Shown: positions 26,355 to 35,109, numbered from the stretch's first letter. The stretch: DNA of 64,000 bases from Pseudoduganella ginsengisoli (GCF_009720865.1 NZ_WNLA01000010.1:62001-126000), one strand, 5' to 3'. Made by a program: numbers and translations. Notes: generated from the letters alone by a model not told the origin.

Positions 26355-27650
26355 TTAGAAGCGGTGGCGCATGCCGATTTGCACGCCCTTGCTGGACATG
26401 CCAGGCTTGGCCGTGAAGCCGCCCGATGCGCTGGCGGCGCCAATCGCATACTGGCCATCGTTTTCATTCTTGATGTATGCGCCGATCAGGTACACGTCGG
26501 TACGCTTGGACAGGTTGTAGTCATAGCCCAGGCCGTATTGGGTGGCGTCGCTGGCGTCGGCGCGCTTGTCATCCTGGCGCACGATGGACGCCATCACGCG
26601 GCCCTGGCCCATCCGGTAGTGGAAACCAGCCTGGTAGCTGATGGCGTCCAGGTTGAAGTTACGCTGCAGGGCTGCGCGGGTCTGTGCCGACAGGATCGGG
26701 CCCAAGGTGGTGCCGAAACCGGCAAAGGTCGGCGCCAGCGTGTCCATCGCGTAGCGGATGATGACGGAATTCGGGTTCTTTTGTTCGTGCACGCCTGCGA
26801 AGATTTTCCATGGGCCGGTGCTGTACGAACCGGCCAGCGTGGTGGTCACGAGCCCTTTTTCGCCAACCTGGTCGGTGCCGTAGTTGTAGCCCAGGCCGAC
26901 ATCCCAGCCGTTGGCCACATAGCGCACATTGGCGCCCCACGTGCGCTTGTCCATGCCGACGTAGCCGGATTTTTCAAAGCCATACATCAGGGCCGCTTTC
27001 ACGCCGTTGGGCGTTTCAATACGGTATTGCACGGATTTGTCGGAACGGATCGACACGCCGGCCGTCAACAGGCCGCCGGTACCGCCCACGATGCCGCCCC
27101 AGCCGGCTGCCGTGCCGGATTCAAAGACGTCGCCGGCGGCCAGCACTTCATAGCCTGGCGTGTACATGCGGCCCAGCAAGATGGCGCCAGCCGGCGTGAC
27201 CAGGCCCACCATCGACGTGCGGTCGAACAATGCGTTGTTGATGTTGACGTTGACGGCTGGATTCAGTGCCGCCTGCACGCCGGCCAGCAACTTGGCTGCC
27301 GTGGCGGCGCCGCCTGCCGCTGCCGGCAGCGTGTACGTCAAACCCTCCGTCAGCGCCATCGTCTGGTTGCTGGACAGGTTACCCGTCTGCTGTTTGCCGT
27401 TGTCCAGCTCAACGCGGGCTTCCAGGTTAAAGATGGCTTTGTAGCCGCCGCCCATGTCTTCCGTGCCACGGAAGCCCAGGCGCGAGCCATCAGCGATACC
27501 GCTGACCAGCTTGACCTTGGAGTCGCCGCCACCGTTGTTCACGTACATCACGCCTGCGTCGGCAATACCGTAAATGGTTACGGACGATTGCGCCATGGCA
27601 GGCGCGGCAAATACGGCGGCAATACCAGCTGCGAGTAACTTGGCCTTCAT
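26355..27650 (-). CDS. Outer-membrane porin, Porin_4 family (431 aa)
   Basis: A 431-residue general-type trimeric porin. The signal peptide MKAKLLAAGIAAVFAAPAMA is followed by QSSVTIYGIADAG, the usual start of beta-proteobacterial porins. GSRLGFRGTEDMGGG and RMYTPGY are family landmarks, and the chain ends in phenylalanine (MRHRF), the signal for outer-membrane insertion. It is longer than its neighbour because of Ala/Gly/Asn-rich insertions around 85-140, likely extracellular loops. The ATG at 27650 is fixed by the signal peptide; the 127 codons open upstream are not coding. It has its own terminator and lies downstream of the second porin on the same strand. Confidence 0.93.
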   Translation of the reverse strand: MKAKLLAAGIAAVFAAPAMAQSSVTIYGIADAGVMYVNNGGGDSKVKLVSGIADGSRLGFRGTEDMGGGYKAIFNLEARVELDNGKQQTGNLSSNQTMALTEGLTYTLPAAAGGAATAAKLLAGVQAALNPAVNVNINNALFDRTSMVGLVTPAGAILLGRMYTPGYEVLAAGDVFESGTAAGWGGIVGGTGGLLTAGVSIRSDKSVQYRIETPNGVKAALMYGFEKSGYVGMDKRTWGANVRYVANGWDVGLGYNYGTDQVGEKGLVTTTLAGSYSTGPWKIFAGVHEQKNPNSVIIRYAMDTLAPTFAGFGTTLGPILSAQTRAALQRNFNLDAISYQAGFHYRMGQGRVMASIVRQDDKRADASDATQYGLGYDYNLSKRTDVYLIGAYIKNENDGQYAIGAASASGGFTAKPGMSSKGVQIGMRHRF

Positions 27651-27794
27651 TAGTGTCTCCGATGAATATGCTTTTTGTGGATGAAATAGAACGCGCGTAC
27701 TATTCTCGGTGGTAAGAATGACAGTTATCGGGCGCGTTGTACAGGAAGCCATGTGGCTCGAACGGTCATGGTTGCATAAAACACACAACCAGCC

Positions 27795-27825
27795 AAAAAA
27801 AAGCCCCGGAACCAGTCCAGGGCTT
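27795..27825 (-). terminator. Terminator after the second porin gene
   Basis: On the minus strand an AGCCCTGGA/TCCGGGGCT stem (with a G-G bulge) and a short loop are followed by eight T residues. It lies about 20 bases past the porin stop at 27847 and suggests that the two porin genes are separate transcription units. Confidence 0.75.
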
Positions 27826-27846
27826 GCAGGCAGAAAGCTGTAATGA

Positions 27847-28959
27847 TTAGAAGTTGTGGTGGATACCCATCGAGTAGTGGTTTTGCGTGATTTCCACCGT
27901 CGATGTCGCCGTCGTTGGCAATTTCTTGTTCGACAAGTCCAGGTACACATACGTACGTGGCGACAGGCTGTATTCATAGCCGATCGAAGCCTGCTTGGTT
28001 TTTGCCACCAGGTCTGGATTCTTTTGGCCATAGCCCAGCAGCAGCTTGCCAGGACCCATCGTGTAGTTCAGGCCCAGTACCCACGAATCCATGTCCGCGT
28101 TAGGCTTGCCGGCCGCGATGATGTGTTCCAGGTCTTGCTTGTTGTAGGTCGCCATCAGTTTCAGCGCTGGCATTGGGCGGACGTAGCCGGCAATTTGCCA
28201 CAGCTTGACTTCGGTCGCGTTGCGTTCCGTTGCCAGCATCACGGAGTAGCGTGGCGCCGAACCTGGCTCGGTGAAGGTGGCGCTCACCGAATACGGATAA
28301 GCGGAACCCATGGCGCCTACCGCGTATTGCGGTGCGGCTGCCGTGCCACGGCCAACGATGGCTGCGCCTGGGCCGCCATTGTTTTCCTTGGTGCCCCAGG
28401 TCACGTTCAGCTGGAAGCCGTTGTAGACAGGCGTGTTGTAGAAGAGACCGTTGGCAAAGCGGTTGCCCGAGTTGCCAGCCAGGCCCAGCGGATCGCTGCC
28501 GCTGCCTGCCAGCGACGTGCGGTAGCCGCCCACTTGCAGGTCGGTCTGGTAGCCGGCCACGTTAGGCAGGCCGCTCCATGGCTCATACGCCACGGTGGAT
28601 TCTTGCAGTGCCGTCAGGCCACGGCCCAGGCGAACGGTACCGAAGTCGCCTTGCAGGCCGACACGACTCTGGCCCTGGAACAGTGGGCGGGTCACACCTT
28701 CAATGGTGCCGGTGTCGGGTTCGAAACGAATTTCCAGCTGGAACAGGGCCTTCAGGCCGCTGCCCAGGTCTTCCTGGCCACGGAAGCCCAGTTTGTTGTT
28801 GTCGCGTTTGCCGATGGTGGTCGGGCTGGACACGCCTGGTGTGGTATTGGTGGTTTTTGCAAAACCAGCGTCCAACGTACCGTAAATAGTTACCGATGAT
28901 TGTGCGTGAGCGGCAGAGAAAGCCCCCAACAGTGCCAGGGCCACCAATGATTTTTTCAT
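27847..28959 (-). CDS. Outer-membrane porin, Porin_4 family (370 aa)
   Basis: A 370-residue porin. The signal peptide MKKSLVALALLGAFSAAHA precedes QSSVTIYGTLDAGF. KLGFRGQEDLGSGLKALFQLE, GFGTVRLGRGLTALQ-like and terminal HHNF segments are all family features, with the final phenylalanine. The start at 28959 is chosen over the ATG at 28974 because an AAGGAA ribosome binding site sits between them. The paralogous porin follows 200 bases downstream, so the pair arose by duplication or was acquired together. Ion or solute preference cannot be read from sequence. Upstream lies a 475-bp AT-rich region likely to hold its regulation. Confidence 0.92.
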   Translation of the reverse strand: MKKSLVALALLGAFSAAHAQSSVTIYGTLDAGFAKTTNTTPGVSSPTTIGKRDNNKLGFRGQEDLGSGLKALFQLEIRFEPDTGTIEGVTRPLFQGQSRVGLQGDFGTVRLGRGLTALQESTVAYEPWSGLPNVAGYQTDLQVGGYRTSLAGSGSDPLGLAGNSGNRFANGLFYNTPVYNGFQLNVTWGTKENNGGPGAAIVGRGTAAAPQYAVGAMGSAYPYSVSATFTEPGSAPRYSVMLATERNATEVKLWQIAGYVRPMPALKLMATYNKQDLEHIIAAGKPNADMDSWVLGLNYTMGPGKLLLGYGQKNPDLVAKTKQASIGYEYSLSPRTYVYLDLSNKKLPTTATSTVEITQNHYSMGIHHNF

Positions 28960-29434
28960 TTGCTGTTCCTTCATTAAGAGAAATCGTTCAACAATCCAAA
29001 AGCATAAAGTGCGGCGCTACTTGCGCACAGTTGGCCTAAACCTTAATTGCCAGCCGCGAATCGAAGCGGCGGATTGGTCGATTATGATGGTTAGTATTGG
29101 TTGAAAGCCAAAGATGCACGGCTTTCTGTTGTATTTTTGTAACGCCTGCCATTGTCTACGATTGCTGAAGTTTTATCCATATGTCCTTTCGTTTTGTAAA
29201 TACGTAGTAGTACAGAGTAACTGCCGGAAGGTAATGGAATACTTGAGCAATATCAAATGCTTACGTGATACTTACACGACTGTTGTATGACGCGTCAACG
29301 CCACTTTTTGTGATTTTTGAGTAGTGCCGGATTGTTGGAATGTGGCAAGATTAGTAAATGCGCCTGGCCGAATACATTAATTTTTGCGGCTTAACGCAGC
29401 GTTTTCTTGAATGAATCATATTAATAGTGGAACG
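28960..29434. other. AT-rich intergenic region between the porin and Sel1 genes
   Basis: No open reading frame with a plausible ribosome binding site or family match is seen in these 475 bases. The base composition is clearly poorer in GC than the flanking genes, with runs such as TGTTGTATTTTTGTAAC near 29127. It separates two divergent genes and so must contain both promoters. A TGACGCGTCA palindrome near 29287 could be a regulator site. No convincing -35/-10 pair could be fixed by eye. Confidence 0.5.
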
Positions 29435-30949
29435 ATGGCAAATCGTGAAGAACTAGGAATGATCCGAGGGGCGCGCGCCGGCGATGCTGAATGCCAGCTG
29501 GCATTAGGGAAGCTTTATTTGTTTGGCGGCGCCAGTCTGCCCCAAAGCCAGCCGACTGCGCTGCATTGGCTGAACCGCGCCGCGTTGCAAGGCCGCGATG
29601 AAGCGTGGCGCCTGATTGGCCGGCACGTCGGATTCGAACATGCGCGGCAAAACCCCGGCATGCTGCCGTGGTATGAGCGCGCCTGGGATGCTGGCGTGAC
29701 GCAAGCCGGCCTGGTGCTGGCGCAACTGGTCTTGCTGGCGCCGGAAGCCGTCAGCGCGCCTTTGCGCAGCAAAGCCATGCAGGCGCTGGAAACTGCCGCG
29801 CGCGCAGGGATGCCGGATGCCGTCCGTCTGCTGGCGCAGCAGCGCCACCAGGCGCGGGCGTCAGGTAGCCCGGTGCCGCAGCCGCTGCCGCCAGTGAAAA
29901 ACGATGACAGGCCGTTCAACGATACCGCGCTGGCACAAGCATGGGAAAAGTTACCGCGTACCATGTTCCTGGAGCAAGCGCTGCCGCTGGCGCGGCAATT
30001 GGTGCAGGATGCGCCGCAAGATGCGGAGGCAGCTCGCCTGTGCGGCTGGCAGCCTGCGCCGGATCAAGTGTTATTGCTGGCGCGCTGCGCACGCGCGATG
30101 GCGGAGGGGCCGGCAGGCGACATGGCGCGCCAGGCGGAACGGCAGCGTTATTGCGAGCTGGCTGCCTATGGCGGCGACCGTGGCGCCCAGCTGGCGCTGG
30201 GCTTGTGGTTTGCCCGCATGACATGCGATGGCGCCCGCGTGTCGGACGGCATTGCCGCCGCCAATTTCAAGCGTGCGATCCGCTGGCTGACGCAAGCGGG
30301 TGAGCAGGGCTTGGCGGATGCATGGTTTGCGTTGTCGCGGATTTACATCAAACCGGAATTTTCCCAGCGCAGCGTGGCGGAAGCGCAGGCTTGCCTGGAG
30401 CGCGCTGCCGGCATGGGCCACAGCGCGGCCCAGCTGGAGTGCGGTATCCATGCGTGGCGTTCGCGGCGCGGCGATGAACAAAATGATGTGCGCGCCACGT
30501 ACTGGCTGCAGCAAGCCGCCGCACAGGGCGCGAAAGAAGCGGAAGCCGCATTGCAGCGGATTGCACCGGATACGCCTGATGCCGCGGCATGGGCGGCCGG
30601 CATGCTGGATTTGCGCGAATGGCAGCATAGCCAGCCGTTGCTGGCGGCGCGCATTGAGCTGGCGCAATTGTTTGGATTGACGCGGGCGGAAGCGCTGTTG
30701 CTCGACGTGGTGGCGGCCGACCAGGGGCATTGCCTGGTGGTGGACATCCGCGCCAGCTACGGGCGCAGCAAGCGCCGCCTGGTGCTGGTACAGACGGCCC
30801 AGCAGCGCCAGGCGCTGGACCGGATTACCCGGCTGTTCGAGCAGGTCGATTGCAGTGTGGATGGTCCCGAAGGGAATTACCGCCAGCGCTTGTACCGGTT
30901 AAAAACCTTGTTGCCGGATGAAAATGGCAACGGGCTGGCGGTGGTATAA
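29435..30949 (+). CDS. Sel1-repeat (TPR-like) protein
   Basis: A protein of 504 residues built largely of Sel1-type helical repeats. Units such as GDAECQLALGKLYLFG, GDRGAQLALGLWFA, GLADAWFALSRIYI and GHSAAQLECGIHAW are spread over about 15-380. No signal peptide or membrane helix is present, so it is probably cytoplasmic. Such repeats mediate protein-protein contacts; the function here is unknown. The C-terminal 120 residues are not repeat-like. The ATG at 29435 follows GTGGAA; the ATG at 29411 is an alternative giving 512 residues. It stands divergent to the porin and convergent with dapF, within a block inserted between dapF and DUF484. Confidence 0.8.
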   Translation: MANREELGMIRGARAGDAECQLALGKLYLFGGASLPQSQPTALHWLNRAALQGRDEAWRLIGRHVGFEHARQNPGMLPWYERAWDAGVTQAGLVLAQLVLLAPEAVSAPLRSKAMQALETAARAGMPDAVRLLAQQRHQARASGSPVPQPLPPVKNDDRPFNDTALAQAWEKLPRTMFLEQALPLARQLVQDAPQDAEAARLCGWQPAPDQVLLLARCARAMAEGPAGDMARQAERQRYCELAAYGGDRGAQLALGLWFARMTCDGARVSDGIAAANFKRAIRWLTQAGEQGLADAWFALSRIYIKPEFSQRSVAEAQACLERAAGMGHSAAQLECGIHAWRSRRGDEQNDVRATYWLQQAAAQGAKEAEAALQRIAPDTPDAAAWAAGMLDLREWQHSQPLLAARIELAQLFGLTRAEALLLDVVAADQGHCLVVDIRASYGRSKRRLVLVQTAQQRQALDRITRLFEQVDCSVDGPEGNYRQRLYRLKTLLPDENGNGLAVV

Positions 30950-30952
30950 AAC

Positions 30953-31816
30953 TTAAATTTCTATTTCACCTTCATAGACCGTGACGGCAGGCCCCGTCAG
31001 CCACACCGGCTTGCCTTCGCCTTCCCACGTGATCGACAACTGGCCGCCGCGCGCATCGACTTTGACTGGCGAGTCCAGCAAGCCGCGGCGGATACCGGCC
31101 ACGACTGCCGCGCACGTACCCGTGCCGCATGCCAATGTTTCACCCACGCCACGCTCAAACACACGCAAGCGGATGTGCTGGCGGTTGACCAGTTGCATGA
31201 AGCCCGCGTTGACGCGGCGCGGGAAGCGCGGGTGGTTTTCAATCAGCGGACCGGTCAGTTCGACAGGCGCCGTATCGACGTCGCTGACGATTTGCACGGC
31301 GTGGGGATTGCCCATCGACACCACCGACACCAGCACGGTTTCCTTGTCGCCAGCCAATTCCAAGGTCAATGGCCACAACGTGTCGCGGCCTTCTTTGACG
31401 CCGGTCAGGTTTTCCGTGTCGAATGGCACTTGCTCAGGTTCCAGGATCGGCGCACCCATGTCCACCGTGATGCTGCCATCGTCTTCCAGGCGCGGTGCAA
31501 TGACGCCGGCCATGGTTTCCACGGAAATGCTCTTGCGGTCAGTCAGTCCTTTTTCCACGACGAATTTCACGAATGCGCGCGAACCATTGCCGCACTGTTC
31601 CACTTCGCCGCCATCGCTGTTGAAGATGCGGTAGCGGAAATCGCAATCCGGGCGGGTGGACTTTTCCACCACCAGCATCTGGTCGGCGCCCACGCCAAAG
31701 CGGCGGTCGCCCAAATGTTTCCATTGTGCCGGCGTGAAATCGATTTTCTGGTTGATCGCGTCGATCACGACAAAGTCGTTGCCGGCGCCGTGCATTTTGG
31801 TGAACTTCAGTTTCAT
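30953..31816 (-). CDS. dapF: Diaminopimelate epimerase
   Basis: A 287-residue cytoplasmic enzyme that turns LL- into meso-diaminopimelate for lysine and murein synthesis. [19 protein letters not shown] is the family start. The two catalytic cysteines are in [10 protein letters not shown] and [10 protein letters not shown]. The ATG at 31816 is preferred over the preceding TTG. The gene begins 4 bases after the stop of the acyltransferase gene and is the last of three minus-strand genes. Its 3' end nearly meets the convergent Sel1 gene (3-base gap). Confidence 0.96.
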   Translation of the reverse strand: MKLKFTKMHGAGNDFVVIDAINQKIDFTPAQWKHLGDRRFGVGADQMLVVEKSTRPDCDFRYRIFNSDGGEVEQCGNGSRAFVKFVVEKGLTDRKSISVETMAGVIAPRLEDDGSITVDMGAPILEPEQVPFDTENLTGVKEGRDTLWPLTLELAGDKETVLVSVVSMGNPHAVQIVSDVDTAPVELTGPLIENHPRFPRRVNAGFMQLVNRQHIRLRVFERGVGETLACGTGTCAAVVAGIRRGLLDSPVKVDARGGQLSITWEGEGKPVWLTGPAVTVYEGEIEI

Positions 31817-31819
31817 CAA

Positions 31820-32719
31820 TTAATTTCCTGTGTAAAGCGACGGTTCGCCATTGGGGCGGGTTTTGAAGCGCTTATGCGTCCAGAAATACTCTGCGGGCGC
31901 CTCGCGCACGCGGTCCTCGATAAAGGCATTCATGCGGCGGGTGGCTTCCACCATGTCAGGGCCAGGGTAATTCTGCCATGGTGCATAAAATTGTACTTGC
32001 CAGCCGCGATAACCGGGCAGGAACGTGCAGATCACGGGCATCACTTGCGCCCCGGTAGTGGCGGCAATGCGGGCCGTGGCCGTCAAGGTGGCGCACTGGA
32101 TACCGAAGAAGGGCACGAATTCTGCATCTTTTTCACCGAAATCCATGTCGGGCAGCATGAAGTAAGGCAGTTTTTCCTTCAGGGCGCGCAAGATGGGCTT
32201 GATGCCGTCGTGCCGCGTGAACAATTTCACGGGTTTAAAACGGGCGCGGCCATCGCGCAATACCTGGTCGAACACTTTGTTCTTTTGCTGCACGTACATC
32301 GACGATGCCGACATTTCCATGGCGATCGAGGCGCCTGCCACGTCCAGGCACACGAAGTGGGGGCACAGCATGATCGTGGGTTTTTCTGAAATGGCCGCCA
32401 CCGGCACGCCATGGGTTTCCGGGTGGGGGCCGTCAAATGACACCACCTTGATCAGCCGCTTTAAACGCTGTTCGGACGCCCACCACAAGATGCCCCGTTC
32501 AAAGACGCTGCGCGCATAGCTTTGGAAATGGCGGCGCGCCAGGCCGACACGCTGTTGTTCCGTCAATTCCGGCATGGTCAGCCGTAAATTCGTCAGTGTG
32601 ATATCTCGGCGCGGCTTCATCACGGCAAACAGCAGCGACCCGACGGCCGTGCCAAAGCGGCCCAATACCGGCAGCGGCAGCCAGTGCAGCAGCCACATGA
32701 ATCCCAGCAATATCCTCAT
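31820..32719 (-). CDS. LpxL/HtrB-type lipid A acyltransferase
   Basis: A 299-residue inner-membrane acyltransferase with an N-terminal anchor helix (LLGFMWLLHWLPLPVLG). The catalytic HxxxxD box is in CPHFVCLDVAG near residue 120, and a YFWTHKRFKTRP segment near the C-terminus is typical of the lauroyl/myristoyl transferases that finish lipid A. The specific acyl chain and position cannot be deduced. It overlaps the upstream paralogue by 4 bases and is followed at once by dapF. Confidence 0.9.
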   Translation of the reverse strand: MRILLGFMWLLHWLPLPVLGRFGTAVGSLLFAVMKPRRDITLTNLRLTMPELTEQQRVGLARRHFQSYARSVFERGILWWASEQRLKRLIKVVSFDGPHPETHGVPVAAISEKPTIMLCPHFVCLDVAGASIAMEMSASSMYVQQKNKVFDQVLRDGRARFKPVKLFTRHDGIKPILRALKEKLPYFMLPDMDFGEKDAEFVPFFGIQCATLTATARIAATTGAQVMPVICTFLPGYRGWQVQFYAPWQNYPGPDMVEATRRMNAFIEDRVREAPAEYFWTHKRFKTRPNGEPSLYTGN

Positions 32720-33555
32720 GCCGCCTCCTGTTTGGCGCCGGCCGGCACTTTATAGCGGTTATAGCTCCAGTAATATTGGGCAGGGGAGCGGGCAATGAGT
32801 TTTTCCATCGCGGCATTGATGGCGCGCGCCTGTTGCGCGGAATCGCCTTCCAGCGTGCCGTCAAACGGGACGAAACGGATCACGTAGCCACGGCCGAACG
32901 GCAGCCGCTCGGCATACGTGGCGATGACGACGGCGTCGCCCAGCTGTGCCAGCTTGGCAGGCAAGGTCATCGTATAGGCTGTGCGGCCAAAGAAATCAGC
33001 AAACACGCCTTCGCCTTCCTGTGGCACCTGGTCCGGCAAGATGCCGACCGGCGCGCCTTTTTTCAGGAACTTGGCCAGCATGCGCACGCCCGACATGTTG
33101 GCTGGCGCCAACAGTAAATTCTTGCGGGCGCGGGCGCCTTCGATCAGCGGCTTCAGTGCTTCCTTTTTCGGCGGGCGGTACATCACCATCAATTCCTGGC
33201 GCAGCGCGATTTCTTGCGCGACGATTTCAAAGCAGCCCAGGTGCGGTGTCAGGAACACAATGCCGCGGCCCGCATCCAGTGTCTGTTGTACCAGTTCCCA
33301 GTTTTCCAGCGTGGCGTGGCGCGACACTTTTTCAGGTGGAGCGCACCAGATGAACGGCAATTCGGATATGCTTTTCCCAGATTCACTAATTGCTGCACGC
33401 AAATGTTGTTCAAACCCCGCCTGGCGCATGTTTTCTTTCATGCGGCGGCGGTGTGAAGGCGACAATAAATACACGAGCCAACCGAGCCATGCCCCTAGTA
33501 TGTGGAGCAATGGCAACGGAAAGTGCGAAAAAAAGCGAAAAATAGTGACAAGCAT
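32716..33555 (-). CDS. Second LpxL-type lysophospholipid/lipid A acyltransferase
   Basis: A 279-residue paralogue of the next gene, also with an N-terminal hydrophobic segment (HFPLPLLHILGAWLGWLVYLL). The acyltransferase box reads TPHLGCFE, with glutamate in the place of aspartate of HxxxxD, and YYWSYNRYKVP lies near the end. A pair of such enzymes suggests two secondary acylations of lipid A. The start at 33555 is chosen because it directly precedes the hydrophobic helix; no good ribosome binding site is seen, so the start is uncertain. A GGCAAAG/CTTTGCC inverted repeat (33570-33590) lies just upstream and may be a control site. Confidence 0.86.
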   Translation of the reverse strand: MLVTIFRFFSHFPLPLLHILGAWLGWLVYLLSPSHRRRMKENMRQAGFEQHLRAAISESGKSISELPFIWCAPPEKVSRHATLENWELVQQTLDAGRGIVFLTPHLGCFEIVAQEIALRQELMVMYRPPKKEALKPLIEGARARKNLLLAPANMSGVRMLAKFLKKGAPVGILPDQVPQEGEGVFADFFGRTAYTMTLPAKLAQLGDAVVIATYAERLPFGRGYVIRFVPFDGTLEGDSAQQARAINAAMEKLIARSPAQYYWSYNRYKVPAGAKQEAA

Positions 33556-33650
33556 GTATCGTTGGAGTAGGCAAAGTGCATTGCTTTGCCAAAAGTTCTG
33601 AAAAGAAGCGTAAAATACCACGTCGTAGTATCCGCTGAGTTAACAGACAA

Positions 33651-33742
33651 CTTGCGAGGCGGAATATAAATCTCGCTAAAGCGTCGCAAGCCGGTTTTGG
33701 TTGTTGCGACAATGTTTTTCAACCATTATCAGGAGCTTGCGA
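33651..33742 (+). promoter_or_regulatory. Candidate structured leader of metK with competing pairings
   Basis: The segment TCGCAAG at 33684-33690 is complementary to three places: CTTGCGA at 33651-33657 upstream, TTGCGAC at 33704-33710 downstream (pairing as GTCGCAA), and CTTGCGA at 33736-33742. The last copy directly follows the AGGAG ribosome binding site and includes the first base of the metK start codon. The pairing can extend to 8 bp there. The downstream pair is followed by TGTTTTTC, like a weak terminator. This arrangement could let a ligand or condition choose between folds. A possible -10 element (TATAAA, 33665-33670) lies inside, so the true 5' end is unknown. It matches no riboswitch class I can name. 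Confidence 0.4.
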
Positions 33743-34905
33743 TGCCAGTTGATTACCTGTTTACCTCCGAATCCGTTTCCGAAGGCCACCCAGACAAGGT
33801 TGCCGATCAGATTTCCGATGCCATCCTGGACGCCATCCTGGCCCAGGACCCGAAAGCCCGCGTTGCCGCGGAAACCCTGTGCAATACCGGCCTCGTCGTG
33901 CTGGCTGGTGAAATCACCACCCACGCCAACGTCGACTATATCCAGGTTGCGCGCGAAACCATCAAGCGCATTGGCTACGACAACACCGACTACGGTATCG
34001 ATTACAAAGGTTGCGCCGTGCTGGTCGCTTACGACAAGCAATCGCCGGACATCGCGCAAGGTGTGGACGAAGGCAAGGGCCTGGACCTGGATCAGGGCGC
34101 GGGCGACCAGGGCTTGATGTTCGGCTACGCTTGCGATGAAACGCCGGAACTGATGCCTGCTGCCATCTACTACTCGCACCGCCTGGTGGAGCGCCAGTCG
34201 CAACTGCGCAAGGATGGCCGCCTGCCATGGCTGCGTCCGGATGCCAAATCGCAAGTCACGTTGCGCTACGTAGACGGCAAGCCTGTCGCGGTGGACACCG
34301 TCGTGCTGTCGACGCAGCACCACCCGGACGTCACGCACAGCCAGATCGAAGAAGCCGTCATCGAAGAAATCATCAAGCCAGTGCTGCCAGCGGCATGGCT
34401 GAACGGCACCAAATTCCTCGTCAACCCGACCGGCCGTTTCGTTATCGGTGGTCCGCAGGGCGATTGCGGCTTGACCGGCCGTAAGATCATTGTCGATACG
34501 TACGGCGGTGCAGCCCCGCACGGCGGCGGCGCGTTCTCCGGCAAGGATCCATCGAAAGTGGACCGTTCCGCAGCTTACGCCGCGCGTTACGTGGCGAAAA
34601 ACATCGTGGCCGCCGGCCTGGCGCGCCAGTGCCAGGTGCAAGTGTCGTATGCGATTGGCGTGGCCCGCCCGATCAACATCACTGTGTACACGGAAGGCAC
34701 GGGCGTGATTGCTGACGAGAAAATTGCCGCACTGGTGCAAGAACACTTCGACCTGCGTCCGAAAGGCATCGTGCAAATGCTGGATCTGCTGCGTCCGATC
34801 TACGCGAAAACCGCGGCGTACGGCCACTTCGGCCGCGAAGAGCCAGAGTTTACGTGGGAACGCACCGATAAGGCCGCAATCCTGCGCGCCGCTGCCGGCC
34901 TGTAA
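33742..34905 (+). CDS. metK: S-adenosylmethionine synthetase
   Basis: A 387-residue cytoplasmic enzyme that makes S-adenosylmethionine from methionine and [21 protein letters not shown] at the N-terminus, [12 protein letters not shown] in the middle and [19 protein letters not shown] near residue 260 are the binding and catalytic signatures, and the length is standard. The ATG at 33742 follows AGGAG with 6 bases spacing; the in-frame ATG at 33697 would add 15 unrelated residues. The gene stands divergent to the acyltransferases and precedes ahcY, so synthesis and recycling of the methyl donor are adjacent. Confidence 0.97.
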   Translation: MPVDYLFTSESVSEGHPDKVADQISDAILDAILAQDPKARVAAETLCNTGLVVLAGEITTHANVDYIQVARETIKRIGYDNTDYGIDYKGCAVLVAYDKQSPDIAQGVDEGKGLDLDQGAGDQGLMFGYACDETPELMPAAIYYSHRLVERQSQLRKDGRLPWLRPDAKSQVTLRYVDGKPVAVDTVVLSTQHHPDVTHSQIEEAVIEEIIKPVLPAAWLNGTKFLVNPTGRFVIGGPQGDCGLTGRKIIVDTYGGAAPHGGGAFSGKDPSKVDRSAAYAARYVAKNIVAAGLARQCQVQVSYAIGVARPINITVYTEGTGVIADEKIAALVQEHFDLRPKGIVQMLDLLRPIYAKTAAYGHFGREEPEFTWERTDKAAILRAAAGL

Positions 34906-34911
34906 GCTGTT

Positions 34912-34978
34912 TGGCGGATTACGCGCGTTCGCGCTAATCCGCCCTACATCCGGATGTAGGGCGGATCGTGATCCGCCA
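34912..34978. repeat. Cluster of three palindromes between metK and ahcY
   Basis: Three adjoining inverted repeats fill this stretch: GGCGGATTA/TAATCCGCC (34913-34943), a perfect 20-bp palindrome centred on ATCCGGAT (34942-34961), and GGCGGATC/GATCCGCC (34960-34977). The GGCGGATTA...CGCG...TAATCCGCC unit resembles widely scattered proteobacterial intergenic repeats. It may also act as a transcript barrier after metK, though no T-run follows. Confidence 0.75.
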
Positions 34979-35015
34979 TTGCATGCAACCCTTGGTTGCG
35001 TGCTAGAATCAAATT

Positions 35016-35080
35016 CTCCGAGGAGCGCTGCGACCAGTCACCTGGCCAGGCTCGGAACCTCAACACCGCGCTCACGTTAC
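35016..35080 (+). promoter_or_regulatory. S-adenosylhomocysteine (SAH) riboswitch of ahcY
   Basis: The segment carries the conserved core of the SAH aptamer: CCGAGGAGCGCTGCGACC, then CCAGGCTCGGAA, then CAACACCGCGCTCAC. Stem P1 forms between CTCCGAG and CTCGGA. The pseudoknot forms between GAGCGC (35023-35028) and GCGCTC (35068-35073). SAH binding is known to raise expression of the downstream hydrolase. The ahcY ribosome binding site (AAAGGAGG) lies about 20 bases downstream, so control of translation start is possible. No terminator hairpin with T-run is seen after the aptamer. Confidence 0.93.
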
Positions 35081-35109
35081 TTTTTTCAACCAATTGAAAG
35101 GAGGGCGTG

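Noticed and set aside
25437..27638. A 733-codon open frame on the plus strand across DUF484 and the first porin
   Set aside because: It runs antisense through two genes with clear families and through a terminator, with no domain of its own.
27651..28031. N-terminal extension of the first porin by 127 codons
   Set aside because: The signal peptide at 27650 fixes the start, and the extension crosses the terminator of the second porin.
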